Positions 35,771-47,213 of a DNA stretch of 64,000 nucleotides are shown piece by piece; the first letter of the stretch is position 1, and each line of letters starts with the position of its first letter. The notes under the pieces are model-generated. The model ran no database searches. It saw nothing but the letters and a program-made list of their open reading frames with translations, and was not told the origin of the DNA. Position numbers and translations under genes: made by a program. Source of the stretch: Perognathus longimembris pacificus (taxonomy: Eukaryota > Chordata > Mammalia > Rodentia > Heteromyidae); NCBI RefSeq assembly GCF_023159225.1, contig NC_063174.1:37793691-37857690 (forward strand), in the 5' to 3' direction.

Positions 35771-37790
35771 GTACCGTAGAGAGGGGCGGGAAGGATGTGA
35801 AGGTTGGAGAGAGACCTCTTGGTTGGTCTCTACATCTTGTGGGGGGACCTTTGGAAGGTTTGGCGGGTTCTTTTCCAAGTCAGGGGGATTGTACTCTACC
35901 ACACTTACCACACTTAGTCATCTGGGTGAAGAGGGTCTGTATGTGCCTACAGGTGTATATTAATTTTTTTCAGGTTACATTTTTGGTTCAATAATACTTC
36001 TTTCCTAAGCATTGAAACTCTTAGAGTTGGGATGGGATAAAACTTTTTAGCATGTATGTTGATGGATGGATTTAGAGGTGACATGGGAGTTCAGCCTCAG
36101 CAATCAATTAGTAATGTCTGTCATGGGCACAGGATAGGAGTCTTTGTGCCATAGATTTGTTATCCCTGAGTAATATAATGGAAAACTTTTGTAATAGTGA
36201 CTCTTAAATCTAGCATATCATCAGCAGTGTCTTGAGAGTTAAAAAAAAAAAAAGCCAGATGTCAAGGCTCTTCCTTGTATACTCTGCCAGTTGTTCTGCA
36301 GTAAGACCTGAAGTCCTTATTTTTAGGAAGCTTTTCATGTAGTTCTGATGATTAGATAAATTAGATAATCTGTTGCAGAAATGAAGTATTTTCAACTTCA
36401 TCAGCATAGAGGAATGATGCTGTTTGGTCAGTCTTATGGGATTGTGGATTATGGATTTACACAAGTCCCGTACCTCCTACCTCTATTTATTGGTAAGGGG
36501 CTCATGAGTAGCTCCACTGAATTCACTGTCTATCTCAGCCTTTACTCCAAAAAGCCCATCTCATCCATCCAGGGCTTCACCTTTATCCACATTGGTGTGT
36601 AACAGGCTTTACTCATCTCCTTTTTTTAAAAAAAAATTTTAAGTACAAAGTATAAAACCTATGCGAAATTTCAAAAGCCTGAAGTCTTAGTGATGTCTTA
36701 CTTCTTTACGAACTTTATTTTTTCTTTTCTACTGGCCCATCTATAACAAGAGAAAAGTAAGTAGAAAGAGCAATAAGAATGTATGTTAGGAAACCCAAAT
36801 TTGCAGAGCAAAAGGAAAGTTTATTTGTGGTCTACGTGGAAACTGGAAACCTTAATTGGGGTTGGAGTGGGGAGGGGCAGGAATTAGCCCTCCTTGTAAG
36901 TGACCTGGAAAATTTCATGTAAAACAAACAAATGCACTTGGAAATAAGCTACACAGAGTAATATAGTGGATTGCTCACAAAACTAGTAGATAGAGAAAGG
37001 CTACTATATGTATCTGAAAAGTATTTATTCTCTCTTTTCTTTTGGTGGGATTCCCACAGATGCATTTTTGTAGATGATTAGTTTTGCCCTGCATGTGTGG
37101 AGTTGGGATTCGTGGAAAAAGACAGGTGACACGGAATCAGACCTAGAGGATGGGTGCATGTGACATCCAAGTACATACAGGACAAATGTTTGGCCCCAAA
37201 CACACGCTATCCACTCTTTGAGGAATGGGCTGTGTCCTGAAAATTGTTTCCATGCCTTGGACTATTTTGGCCCATTCAGTACAATTGGGCCAACAATTTT
37301 CTCCTTAATGCAGATGGAAAATTGCTGATTTCCTGCCCTAAACAGCACGGGATGTCAATCAATGTACTTGTAGTAAGAGGGGGTTTCTTTTCAGTTGGCC
37401 CTGCTGACAGGATATGGGTCAGAACATGGAGTCAGTGACAAGTGGGGGGACCCAGGAGGCTTGGTGTTAAGGGCCAGATATTGGAATGCTCAGCAGGAGA
37501 GCTAATTGGATGTGGAATATTGTAAAAGCTTAGTCAAGACCATTGCCAGGGAACCTGGAAATCATAGTTCATCTCAAAACAGTGCTGGGATATCAGTGAC
37601 ATTGATGTTAAACAAACCCCAACTCAACACACACGCATGTACCGACTTTGTGTATAATAGCCCTGGATGTGTATACAATACATATATACATGGCCATATG
37701 CTCATCACGTCAGGCTTTGCCAACTCTTTGAAAGAAACCAACCGCAGCACATTCTGAATGGTTCTGTTTCTGTTTCCTTTCTCACCCAAG
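35771..37790 (+). other. SMOC1: SMOC1 intron 4 (2,020 bp)
   Basis: Donor GTACCG, acceptor CTCACCCAAG. It is mostly unique sequence: A/T runs at 36241-36254 and about 36620-36645, and no SINE recognisable by eye. Confidence 0.92.
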
Positions 37791-37838
37791 GTTCAGTCAC
37801 CGACAAGCCCTTGAGCCAGGGTAACTCAGGTCGGAAAG
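37791..37838 (+). CDS. SMOC1: SMOC1 exon 5: linker
   Basis: 48 bp, phase 1-1. The codons read (G)SVTDKPLSQGNSGRK, then G before GTGAGT. The segment is polar and low in hydrophobics, as expected for the flexible linker between the two thyroglobulin domains of SMOC1. No domain or motif is present. Its size keeps the frame, so skipping would remove 16 residues without a shift. Confidence 0.95.
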
Positions 37839-38447
37839 GTGAGTGGAGTTTTGTGCTTTACCTAAATGTTTGTTTCTATAGCTAGTCCATGCAGGGGCTC
37901 TTACATGAGATACAAGGAGCTGGAGGTACCCCATAGAAAAGTCATCTCCATTCTCATTCCTTCATCCCTCCCAGAAGCACCAGAGGTAAGTAAGGTTCCC
38001 AAGGTGGTGGCCATCGAGATCCTAGAATTTTCGAGGGTGGAGAGTAAGTGTGTATAGTCTCTGAGAATCCAGGCTCCCTGGGGATTCGGTAGGTCTATTC
38101 CAAAGGACGATGACGGTGGGATGCCCATCTCTGCCCTTAACTCTCTTGTTTGGCCCGCTTTTATTTGAGTGCCCCCCACCTCTGTGGAGTCTCCTTAATA
38201 ATGTGCTCCAGTGCAGCTAGAATCTCATCACCAAGGCCTGGCTGGCTTCATGGGGGTGCTGCCTGAGAAACTGTTTTCCTGAAGTTTGGAATCACATTGC
38301 CTTGCGGCCAAGCGGACAGAGAGGCCTGCGCAGGTGCAGAGGAGATCTGAGCGTCTGCCACCAGCCGCGATGCCCTGATGCCCCACTAACACATGGCATG
38401 AGTGATACATGCTGGGGCTTCCGTAGCATGTGTTAGGTATTAACTCT

Positions 38448-38510
38448 CCTCTACCTAGAACAACACCAAATAGCAGACTAAAAAGCACCACGATAAGTCA
38501 AGAGCCAGAA
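38448..38510 (+). repeat. Short dispersed-repeat fragment, pair of 39385
   Basis: CTAGAACAACACCAAATAGC and CTAAAAAGCAC match 39391-39424 with five differences over about 34 bases. It probably belongs to the same L1-like element as 39385-40065. Confidence 0.5.
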
Positions 38511-38556
38511 ACTGTGTAAAGCTTTCTGTCTTAGCGCCTTTAATGCCAATTTTCTT

Positions 38557-38780
38557 TCATTTTTTTTTTCTTTTGTGCTAGTCCCAGGGCTTGAACTCAG
38601 GGCCTGGATATTGTCCATTAGCTTTATTTGCTCAAGGATGGAACTTTACCATTTAAGCCACAGCTTCACTTCTGTTTTTTTGCTGGTTAATTAGAGATGA
38701 GTCCCATGGACTTTTCCTGCTTGGGCTGGTTTTAAGCTGCAATTCTCAGATCTCAGCACTCTGAGTAACTAGGTGCCTAA
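38557..38780 (-). repeat. B1/Geo-type SINE
   Basis: Reverse orientation, diverged left half, poly-T at the tail side (about 38560-38570). Confidence 0.82.
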
Positions 38781-39384
38781 GCTAGGTGTGTTTTGTACAA
38801 AGGAGCCCACATCTTCCTTTTGTACACTGGGCCTCACAAATTGAATAACTGGTGTTCCTTCCAGTGCTGCTGAGAGGACCAACAATAGGTTCCTGGGACT
38901 TGCTACCCACCATTCCCAGTGTGGAAGACAGCTTGAGGCTGACAGAGAGCTGCTGGTGGCCTAGAAGTCTAGTATCTACCGCATTGTATGTTTAGGCCCT
39001 GGAGAGCTACCCTCTCAGGCTGAGTCTGAGGCTTTCTACCTACACCTAGACCTTAAGTTGGAATTGGTGAGAATGAACATGAAGGCCCCAAGCTTGTCCT
39101 TCACACACAGTTACAGGGAGACAAGGTGCCCTGGGCTTGTGTTGTGGAGTAGGAAGGAGAGGAAAAGCTATCCATTCTGAGTGTAGGAATTAGGATATGG
39201 AGAGCGACTTGTCCTGAAATGCAGGTACTCCCAAGAAGGCATGAAGGTGGGGTCTTGCCACCCATGGGAACATGCACCTAGAGACCAGGTAGGCCGCTGT
39301 TCTTCCCTAGGCCAGAATGCATGTGAAGGTGAAAGAGACCTTTTCCATAGCCTCCTGAGAGCAGGGGCAGATCTGCCAGTGGGT

Positions 39385-40065
39385 TAGACAGACCTAGAAC
39401 AACACTAAGTAGCAAATTAAAAAGCACTCTGAAAACTGGGGACCAGTGGTTCACGCCTATAACCGTAGCTACTTAGGAGGCTGAGATCTGAGGATCATGA
39501 TTCAAAGCCAGCCCAGGCAGGAAAGTCCGTGAGATTCATCTCTAACAAAACTACTCATAAAAAGCTGGAAGTGGTGCTGTGGCTTAAGCAGTAGAGTGCT
39601 AGCTTTAAGCATATAGAGGCTCAGGGAAAGCACCCATGCCCTGAGTTCAAGCTCTAGGACCAGCAAACACAAAACAAAACAAAACACCGTGAAGTGCGGT
39701 AAGCCAAGATCAGAGAGACAAATGACACATGTTTTCGCTCATATACGAAAGCTAGATCTAAAATACCCTGGGACATGATAAATGATACAAGGACTCTAAA
39801 TAATCACACACTGTGAGACCAAAGGAGGATACACTTAAGGGAGAAACACAAAGAGTCAGTGCCTAACTGCTCCTGATCATATAAAAATAATATGTATTGA
39901 AATGCACTCAAAGAAATGGAAATAAAACAAAACAGCACCAACAAAACAACCACCCTGACAAGCTGAGAAAAGTGATATAAGAGAGTTGTGCTGGATCCCA
40001 CCCAGATGGGAAAGTGGAGGAGGCTGAGGAAAGTGTATGCAAAGGCCTGAAAGGGTCAGGGCCTA
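39385..40065 (+). repeat. L1-like dispersed repeat split by a SINE
   Basis: CCTAGAACAACACTAAGTAGC continues after the inserted SINE as AAGCCAAGATCAGAGAGAC, CACATGTTTTCGCTCATATAC and AAAGCTAGATC, wording typical of an L1 3' region. The family is inferred. Confidence 0.5.
39431..39686 (+). repeat. B1/Geo-type SINE
   Basis: Complete, with GTTCACGCCTATAACCGTAG in the left half and a CAAAA-type tail. It sits inside the L1-like repeat. Confidence 0.86.
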
Positions 40066-40139
40066 CCGTGATGTGTGTTTGCAGGGACTAGAAACAGGAA
40101 CTACCTTCAGTTTTGATTGCACCAGCTGAACTAGTCCTT

Positions 40140-40312
40140 TTTTTCTAATTATTTTTTAAAATTGTTATTATCAAGGTGAATGCACAGAGGGGTTACCATT
40201 TCATATGTCAGGTAATGAGTACATTTCTCTTTGGATAATGTCACTCTTTCCTTCCCTCTCTCTTGGTTTTTCCTTCCCATCCCCACTCACAGGTTTTATA
40301 GTTCTTTTTTAA
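40140..40312 (-). repeat. L1-like 3' end (copy 2)
   Basis: The reverse complement reads GGTAACCCCTCTGTGCATTC then ATAATAACAATTTTAAAAA, matching 4134-4275. The purine-rich part (ACCAAGAGAGAGGG) also corresponds. Confidence 0.6.
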
Positions 40313-40461
40313 CATAGTGTTTACTGAGTACCACTGAGCAGCTGCAATCTTAAGGAGCATTGCCTTTGTCTCTGGGCATGAACTCTTGTCTTGAAACAAG
40401 GGGGAAAAAAAATCAGTAATCGTGTAAAAACTGACAGCGCAGCTTTTTCCCACCTAAAAGA

Positions 40462-40622
40462 GCTGAGGGTGATCATGGTTGGAAGCCAGAGGCTCTTTAT
40501 CTCCAATGAACCACCAAAAGAGTGGGAAGTAGAGGTGTGGCTCATGTGGTAGACAGGCAGCCTTGAGCAAAAAAGCTCAGGTACAATGCCTAGACCCTAA
40601 GTTCCAGCCCCAGTACCATCAC
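40462..40622 (+). repeat. 5'-truncated B1/Geo-type SINE
   Basis: It starts within the B1-like half (GAGGGTGATCATGGTTGG). The right half is complete to CCAGCCCCAGTACC. Confidence 0.75.
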
Positions 40623-40849
40623 AAAAGAGAGAGGAAGAGAGGGCTGGTAAAGCACACACACCAAGAAAGGCCTAGACAGAGAAGTGCTTGCTAGGTTGTT
40701 ATGGTTTCATACCCTGTAGGTAACAATGAGAGGTCAGCCTGTGGGTGCCCGCTGTTCTCACTGAACTGGGAGAGAGGCAGGTGGCACTGGATGACATTTA
40801 CAGTAGACAACAGTGAGCATTTCGTGTCCTCTCCTAGCTCGGAGATCAG

Positions 40850-41905
40850 CCACTAGATCCAAAAGGGGAGGGGAGCCATGCCTGTGGGGGTGATGGGGGC
40901 AATGGGGATAAACTTGAAGTCTCCTATGGAAAGGAAATTTGCTGCCAGCCCCCAGCTCTTTACTTACCTGCCCCCCTCCCCCGCCCGTGACTTTTTTCCC
41001 TCCTGTGAGGTTCTGTGGGGGGGGGGGCAAAGGTTTGCCTGGGGTGGGAGATGCTAGTGCTAACTCTCCCTTGAACTCTGCCTGGCCATTTCCCCCCTTC
41101 TGTCTGGAGGAACAAATGAGGGATTGGATCCTCTTCTCTTTGCCTGCCATGGGCAGGCAGGAAGAGCAGCCGGTTCAGGCCATCTGTAGGAAGGGCCACC
41201 TGAAGCCACACCTGTCCAGGAAGCTGGTGTGGAATGGGGACAGGGTGCGAGGGGGCATTTGTAATATCCTGTGTCGACCTGCCTGCCGAGGTTCCTCTTT
41301 CAGCTGCACTTAAGAAAGGAATGTGCTCGGCAGGGCAGCAGGTGGGAAGACACAAAGGCCCCTTGTCTGAGCTTGTGCCCACACGTGGCTTCCCCCCAGA
41401 AGGCATCTCCCCAGAGGCCTGCCACAAAGGATTGTTGGCCTGGCCCCCCGGCAGTGTGAGGGGCATGGCCAAAGAAGGAGGTGAGGCTAGAGGTTCGCAG
41501 GGGTGAGGGGTGAGGGTGCAAAGGCACAAATGACACCCAGCCTCCTCTTTCCTGACCATCTTGCCTTTTGGAATCTGCCCCATGGATGGGGCTGGGAAGG
41601 ATCGGTTCTCTCTGCCTGGCCCGGATGAAAAGATGCATTGTGTGGTCCCTGAGTCTGGTGGCCAGCCAGGAATCAGTCCTTCAGAAAGGAGAAGAGGAGA
41701 AAGGCAGAGTGCAAAAAGCCAGGGGAGAAGGCCCAGAGAGATAGCAGGAGGAAGGGGGGAGGGAGGGAGGCCAGGCCTTAGCAGGTCATAGCCACTTGAG
41801 GCCTGGGTTTTCTGCGGTTCCTGGGTCCACAGGTGCAGAGCCCCCGAGGGAAGAAGTGGGGGAGGAGGGGGCACTGCTATCTTCCCCAGATGTACATGCT
41901 CCAAA
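40850..41905. other. GC-rich unique block in intron 5
   Basis: High GC with C/G runs (CCCCCCTCCCCCGCCCG at about 40972; G10 at about 41019-41028) and no recognisable repeat. The high GC leaves long frames open, including 314 codons on the minus strand. That frame is Pro/Leu/Gly-rich with no domain, so I do not call it a gene. It may be regulatory or simply an isochore-like patch. Confidence 0.4.
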
Positions 41906-41924
41906 GGGGAGGAGGGTCAGAACT

Positions 41925-42075
41925 TCAGACTATTTACTTAATCCCTTGGAATGTCTTTTCCTCGCTCAGTTCTTTGGGCCCCTTGTGTTTAACGGACTTC
42001 TTTATGGGCACATGTGTGGTAATTAACACGTGCCGTGTAGGTCCTGGGCCATGTGTGTGAGTTTCAAATATCCAT
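41925..42075. promoter_or_regulatory. Candidate enhancer: homeobox and E-box motif cluster
   Basis: Within 150 bp: CTTAATCCC (bicoid/OTX-type TAATCC), TGTTTAACGG (forkhead-like), GGTAATTAACACGTGCC (TAATTA homeodomain core overlapping a CACGTG E-box) and AAATATCCATTGATCC. There is no repeat, and it adjoins the GC-rich block. SMOC1 acts in eye and limb development, which makes such motifs plausible, but the role is inference. Confidence 0.3.
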
Positions 42076-42625
42076 TGATCCTGGGCAATCTCATCCTGGC
42101 TACCCCTCCCCTTCTCTGCCCATAGCCCTCGAAGGGAGGGGGTGTTGGGGTGAGGGTACACACATGCACGTGCATGTGTATTACTGAAGTCACTGAGAAA
42201 TATACAAAGAGAGGAAGAAGGCCCCAGACAGCAACTTTGCTGTGAACCTCTGCTGCTCCAACAGTTAAGGGCTGCAGGAGTTGATAGATGGAGCCTAATT
42301 TGGGGTTTTCACTGCAGCAGTCCTAAGAAAAGTGGCTGAGTAACGAACTGTGTTTAGAGGTCACTCACTTGGCTGTTCCTAGGCCTGAGGATTTTCCTGA
42401 GCTGTCTAGTTTTGGGGTCTTGAGGCTAAGGAGTGTAGATGAGCTTCCTGGATAACCATGCTGTAGTATGTGCACACACACCCTGCCCTGTCCCTCTATT
42501 GGTTCTCATCAGGCTTCCAGGCTGGGGCTAGGCCTGCCCTTCATGGCTTCTTCGCCTCTTAGGGGCTGGGGGTTGTGCTAGTGAAAAGTAATAAATGAGA
42601 GAATATAGGAGCTGTGCGATGATTT

Positions 42626-42914
42626 CTTTTCCTCCCTTCCCCTCCCTCCCTCCTTCCCCTCCCTCTTTTCTTTCTTTCTTATGTATACTGGTAGTGGGAC
42701 TTGAACTCAGGGCTTGAGCATTATTGTCCTTTAGCTTGTTTGCTCAAGGCTAATAATGCTCTACCTCTTGAGTCACAGTGCCACTTTGGGCTTTTTGCAG
42801 GTTAATTGGATATGAGTCTCCTAGACTTTCCTGCCCAGCCTGGTTTTGAACTGCAATCCTCAGATGTCAGCCTCCTGAGTAGCTAAGATTATAGGTGCAA
42901 GCCACCTGCACCAC
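42626..42914 (-). repeat. Pyrimidine run plus B1/Geo-type SINE
   Basis: A CCTCCCTCCCTCCTTCC-type run (42626-42680) caps the tail of a reverse SINE (42686-42914). Confidence 0.85.
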
Positions 42915-44976
42915 ACATGAGATGATTTCCAACAGATCTTTGGGAGTTTTCACCTTCTGAGTACCCAGAATTATTGAGTCCCCAGAGTGCTGATGCTGTG
43001 ATAAACAACAAGAGAATGTTGCAGGTTAATAGAGGGCTTTCTGCAGGTTTGCTTATTTTCCTGTAAGATGTTTGGGTGTTTGTTATTTAAGGAAAATGAG
43101 AAAAAAATAAAAGCATGAATGAACTGTACTTGAATTTTTCTGCATAGACTGTATTTGTCAAACCAGTCTTGGAGAAATGCAGAACTTTTAATTGGCAGAG
43201 AGGCTAGTTCCCCCTCCCCATTACGGCTACTCCATAATATATACCCCAAGTAAAGCATGACTCACATTCATTTCCCCCACAGTCCCTGTCTGTGTCTCTA
43301 TTTTTAGTGTCTTTCTGAGCCTGGTTTGCAGATTGGTGCCAACTTGGAGCCTGTGTCTCTCTAGGGATGCCAGGGTGATGGATGGCAGGCATTCCAGGTG
43401 AAGGAGAACTGTGTGGTCTCCATCCAGCCTTGCCCTCATGGGGGTTTAGTACACGTGATAGTATACTAAACACCCCAGTGTCCTGAGCTGGACTGAGGTG
43501 TACCAGGCTGGCTGTCCATACAAGGAATGTTACTCCTGCTCACATGGCTTTAACCTGAATGAAGAGGGCAACCAATGGGCTCTGCTCATGATATTTTTCC
43601 CTTATTAAAAAGCATTGTTTTGATATTGTCCTGCCGAAACAGAAGTGTGCTTGGACAGCTCCAAGCTCCTAGGAAGCAGCTCCCTGGGCATACCGTGTGC
43701 ATGCTACTGCTGTGTGCTGGTATCTGAGCCACCTTGACCTTGCCATCTCTAGCCATCGATCAGCTTAGCAAAGATCAGTTTCAGAAGGTCAGCGCTTAGG
43801 TGTACATGAATGTTCATACATGCGTGACATGTCTCTCCTTCCTATGGTTACTTGCTTCTCCAGCTCTGCTTCCTGTCCCACATTTTAACCAGTATTCCAG
43901 ATTTCTGAAAGTTGGCATATGAAGGGCACTAGACTGAAAACTTGAGTTCCTGCTGTATCTCACCTCCAAAGACTGGAGAGGAAATGGGATTTACAGATCT
44001 GGTGAAAGACCTCTTAGCCATAGAGTTAATTTGAGCATCTGGTGGTATTAGTAACCATTGGTATTGCATACTTATTTTTAAACTGAATACATATTTATTC
44101 AGAACTTACTGAGCACCATGCTTTTTGTAGTCACTGAGGTTCTAGTGATGAGTAAAGCTCTTTCTCCATCTTGTAGAGCCCATACCGAATTGTTCTCAGC
44201 CTTTCTTGGTGGGTGTAGTCTTCAGATTGAGGTGAACCTCCCAGAAAGCAACAGTCTTCTGAGTGCTCTAAAGTCGTCCCCTCTGCAGGAAAGGGAAGAC
44301 AAGTAACCCATCCAAATAGCCCCCTGGTATAGCTGTAATAGCTGTAATCAGAACCTCTAAGGAAAGACCCTGGGAGGGGGTCCTGGGGGAAGTGTCACTC
44401 ATTTCCATGTTCTGGCTGGTACATTCATGGAGTCTCTGAAGTCTAGCTGAGAGGGCTCAGAGCTTTTCACTTCAATGAGAATAGGTTTGTTTATTTATTG
44501 TTACTTGCTCTGGGTGTGGCCCAGCAACTTGGCAATAGCCAAGATGGGTGCACATGGGTAGACAGGACTTGGGGCCATTACTGATCCCTGATCCTTTGCT
44601 CTGAGAGGCATATGGCTCCTGAGGAACTGTTACTCTCTGATCCTGTTGCCCCAGTTCCAAATTTTTATGGGAGCCAGATTAGCTAAAACATATTTTTAAA
44701 GAAAAATAAAGTCAAATCATTTTTGTTTGATTTGAAGATGTATAAAGCTGCAGAAATTGGACTGTGATGTCGGTGGAGAGAAACACAAAGTCAATGGAGG
44801 CTAGAGAACCCAGAGGAAGGCCATACCAGGACAGCCACTAGTATTTGTCAATGGGACAAAAGCAACCCCTCCAACCAATAGTGCGGTAGCAGCTGGACAT
44901 CCATAGACTTTCAAATAAACAACAAAAACAAAAATAAACTTGAGTCCATTAACCTAAATTGTATACAAATAGAAAT

Positions 44977-45437
44977 TCAAGACCTGGTATTGGTAACTCA
45001 CACTTGAATCCTAGCTACCCTCGGAGACTGAGATCTAAGGACCATAGTTCAAAGCCAATCTGGGAAGATAAAACCAAGAGACTTTTATCTCCATTAAATC
45101 AGCAAAAAGCCCAAAGTAAAAATGTGACTCAAAAGGTAGAGTGCTAGTCTTGAGTGAAAAGCGAATCAAAAGATCTAGGCCGGGGCTGGGGATATGGCCT
45201 AGTGGCAAGAGTGCCTGCCTCGTATACATGAGGCCCTGGGTTCAATTCCCCAGCACCACATATACAGAAAATGGCCAGAAGTGGCGCTGCGGCTCAAGTG
45301 GCAGAGTGCTAGCCTTGAGCAAAAAGAAGCCAGGGACAGTATTCAGGCCCTGAGTCCAAGCCCCAGGACTGGCCAAAAAAAAAAAGATCTAGGCCCAGAG
45401 TTCAAGCCCCAGTACTGGCAAAAAGAAAAAGAAAAGC
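44977..45437 (+). repeat. B1/Geo-type SINE inside L1, itself interrupted
   Basis: The body is 44979-45181, resuming at 45396 with CAGAGTTCAAGCCCCAGTAC and an AAAAG tail. Flanking AGAAATTCA and AGCAATTCA look like its aged target-site duplication in L1. Confidence 0.85.
45168..45395 (+). repeat. IDL-Geo SINE nested in the B1/Geo SINE
   Basis: AAAAGATCTAGGCC is at 45168-45181 and 45382-45395, duplicated from the host SINE. The body is nearly identical to the 2672-2872 copy. Confidence 0.95.
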
Positions 45438-45693
45438 AATTCATAGACTTAAATACAGAATGTACAACTTTTAAAAGAAAGTATGACAAATTTTTACGAA
45501 AGACATGAATCAAAAATGTGTTTATGTATGTATAAATAAATTTTATATATACATATTTATACATACATACGTGTACATAATTATATACAAGTACAAATTT
45601 TGGACTTAAAGTTTGGCCTACAAAATATTCTGTGAATAGGATGAAAAAAATATCTATAGACTCGGAGATAATGTTTAAAAATGCATATCTGAA

Positions 45694-45930
45694 TTCTGGG
45701 TACTGGTGACTTATATCTGTAATCTTAGCTACTCAGGAAGCTGAGATCTAAGGACTGTGGTTCAAAGCCAACTAGGACAGGAAAGTCCTATGAGACTTTT
45801 ATCTCCAATTAACCACCAGAAAACTGAAAGTGGTGCTATGGCTTAAAGTGGTAGAGTTCTCTCCTTGAGCAGAAGAACTCAGGGGCAGTGCCCAGGCCCA
45901 GAGTTAAAGCCTCATGACCGAGAAAATAAA
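45694..45930 (+). repeat. B1/Geo-type SINE inside L1
   Basis: From CTGGGTACTGGTGACTTATATC to a tail AGAAAATAAAC. The L1 frame is interrupted just before CATCAGACTTGTATTCTG. Confidence 0.88.
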
Positions 45931-47213
45931 CAACCTATACCTAACATCAGACTTGTATTCTGAATAAAGAACTCTCAAAACTCAGCTGTTTAAAACAAAA
46001 AGCTATTTAATTTAAAAATGGACAGATGATGTCAGTCTGTATTTCCCCAAAGCAGATATTCATAGGCACTCTCAGCACACACAGCGGCTTAACATTATCA
46101 GCCACAGAAAGGCAAATAAACACTGTCGAGAGAGATTATTAGATGAGCTAAAAAAAAAATTACTGTTTCATTTCTAAATGCTGATGAAGCTTCAGAAAAA
46201 CTAGATACCTCACATATTGCTGGCCAGGAAGCAAAAGACTCCCGCCAACTGGAACACACTTTGGAAGTTTCTTTAAAAAATAATAAAATAAGGATATGTT
46301 TAACCCTAATCCAACATCAGTCTTTATGAACACTTATTTTAGAGGAAAAAAACATATACATGAATTGAGTAGCAGTTTTACTTATAACACAAAGTAGATA
46401 CAACTCAAATACTCTCTAGTGGGTTAAACAAACTATATTGTCCATATCATGGACAAATACCCAGTGACGGAAAGGAACACATTTCTGATACAGGCAACAG
46501 CTTGTAGGGCTTTCTATTCCTAAGGGAATTATGTAAAGTGAAAAAATTGATTATAGACTGCATTATTCCATTTATACAACATTCTAGCAAGGAGAAGATC
46601 GTAGAGATAGAGAATGAATGAGTGACTGCTGGGTGGAGGTCAGGGAGGAAGAGGGGGACCCTAAAGAAGTAACAGCTGGAAGATCTTTGTGGTGGTAAAA
46701 TGGTTCTGTATGGATTGGGATGATGTCATGAATGTATACAGGGGGTGGTTTCCAGAATACCCCCTTCCCAATGCATGCCATATTTGTGTAAACTTACTTC
46801 CGGTCTGTTTGCGAGTCTTGGTCCATAGGCATGTGTTCGCAGGAAACATGAGGTTGGTTCATACTCTATTTCCCCCCTGATATGAGTTGGGCCAGGTTTG
46901 AAAGGAACTTCTGGAAAAGGTACAGTTGTCTCCTAATGATGCCCTAAATAAGTCCCTTGGACTTCTATAATGGGCCCTGAGTCACAAGCTGAGGTTGCTG
47001 TGGCATAAATGTGGTCCCTTCATTCAGAGCCACCTTCTCGCACTTCTACTATGCTGAAATGTATCTCGATGTCTGTTTAAAAGATGGACCCTGGCAGAAT
47101 GCAAGGGAGAGTGTCACCAGGAGTGGACATGGTTTGGGAAGAGATCAAGAATTGAAGAGAACTTGGGCTTGTTGGGGGACCTTCCAAACCTCACTTCAGG
47201 ATGTGGGTAGAGG

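Larger units (their letters stand above)
44862..46790 (+). repeat. Old L1 (ORF2 3' part and 3' UTR) carrying nested SINEs
   Basis: Pieces appear in L1 order: AGCAGCTGGACATCCATAG, then CATAGACTTAAATACAG, then AATAAAGAACTCTC with TTAAAAATGGACAGATGATG, CCCCAAAGCAGATATTC, ACATATTGCTGGCC, GGGTTAAACAAACTATATTG, ATTATTCCATTTATACAAC and finally a 3'-UTR-like end near 46790. Three SINE insertions and an AT-rich patch (45520-45595) separate them. The coding potential is destroyed by many changes. Confidence 0.82.

Noticed and set aside
40960..41904. 314-codon open frame on the minus strand
   Set aside because: Explained by high GC content. Composition is Pro/Leu/Gly/Ser-rich with no domain, and other frames there are also open. 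Retained only as a GC-rich block.
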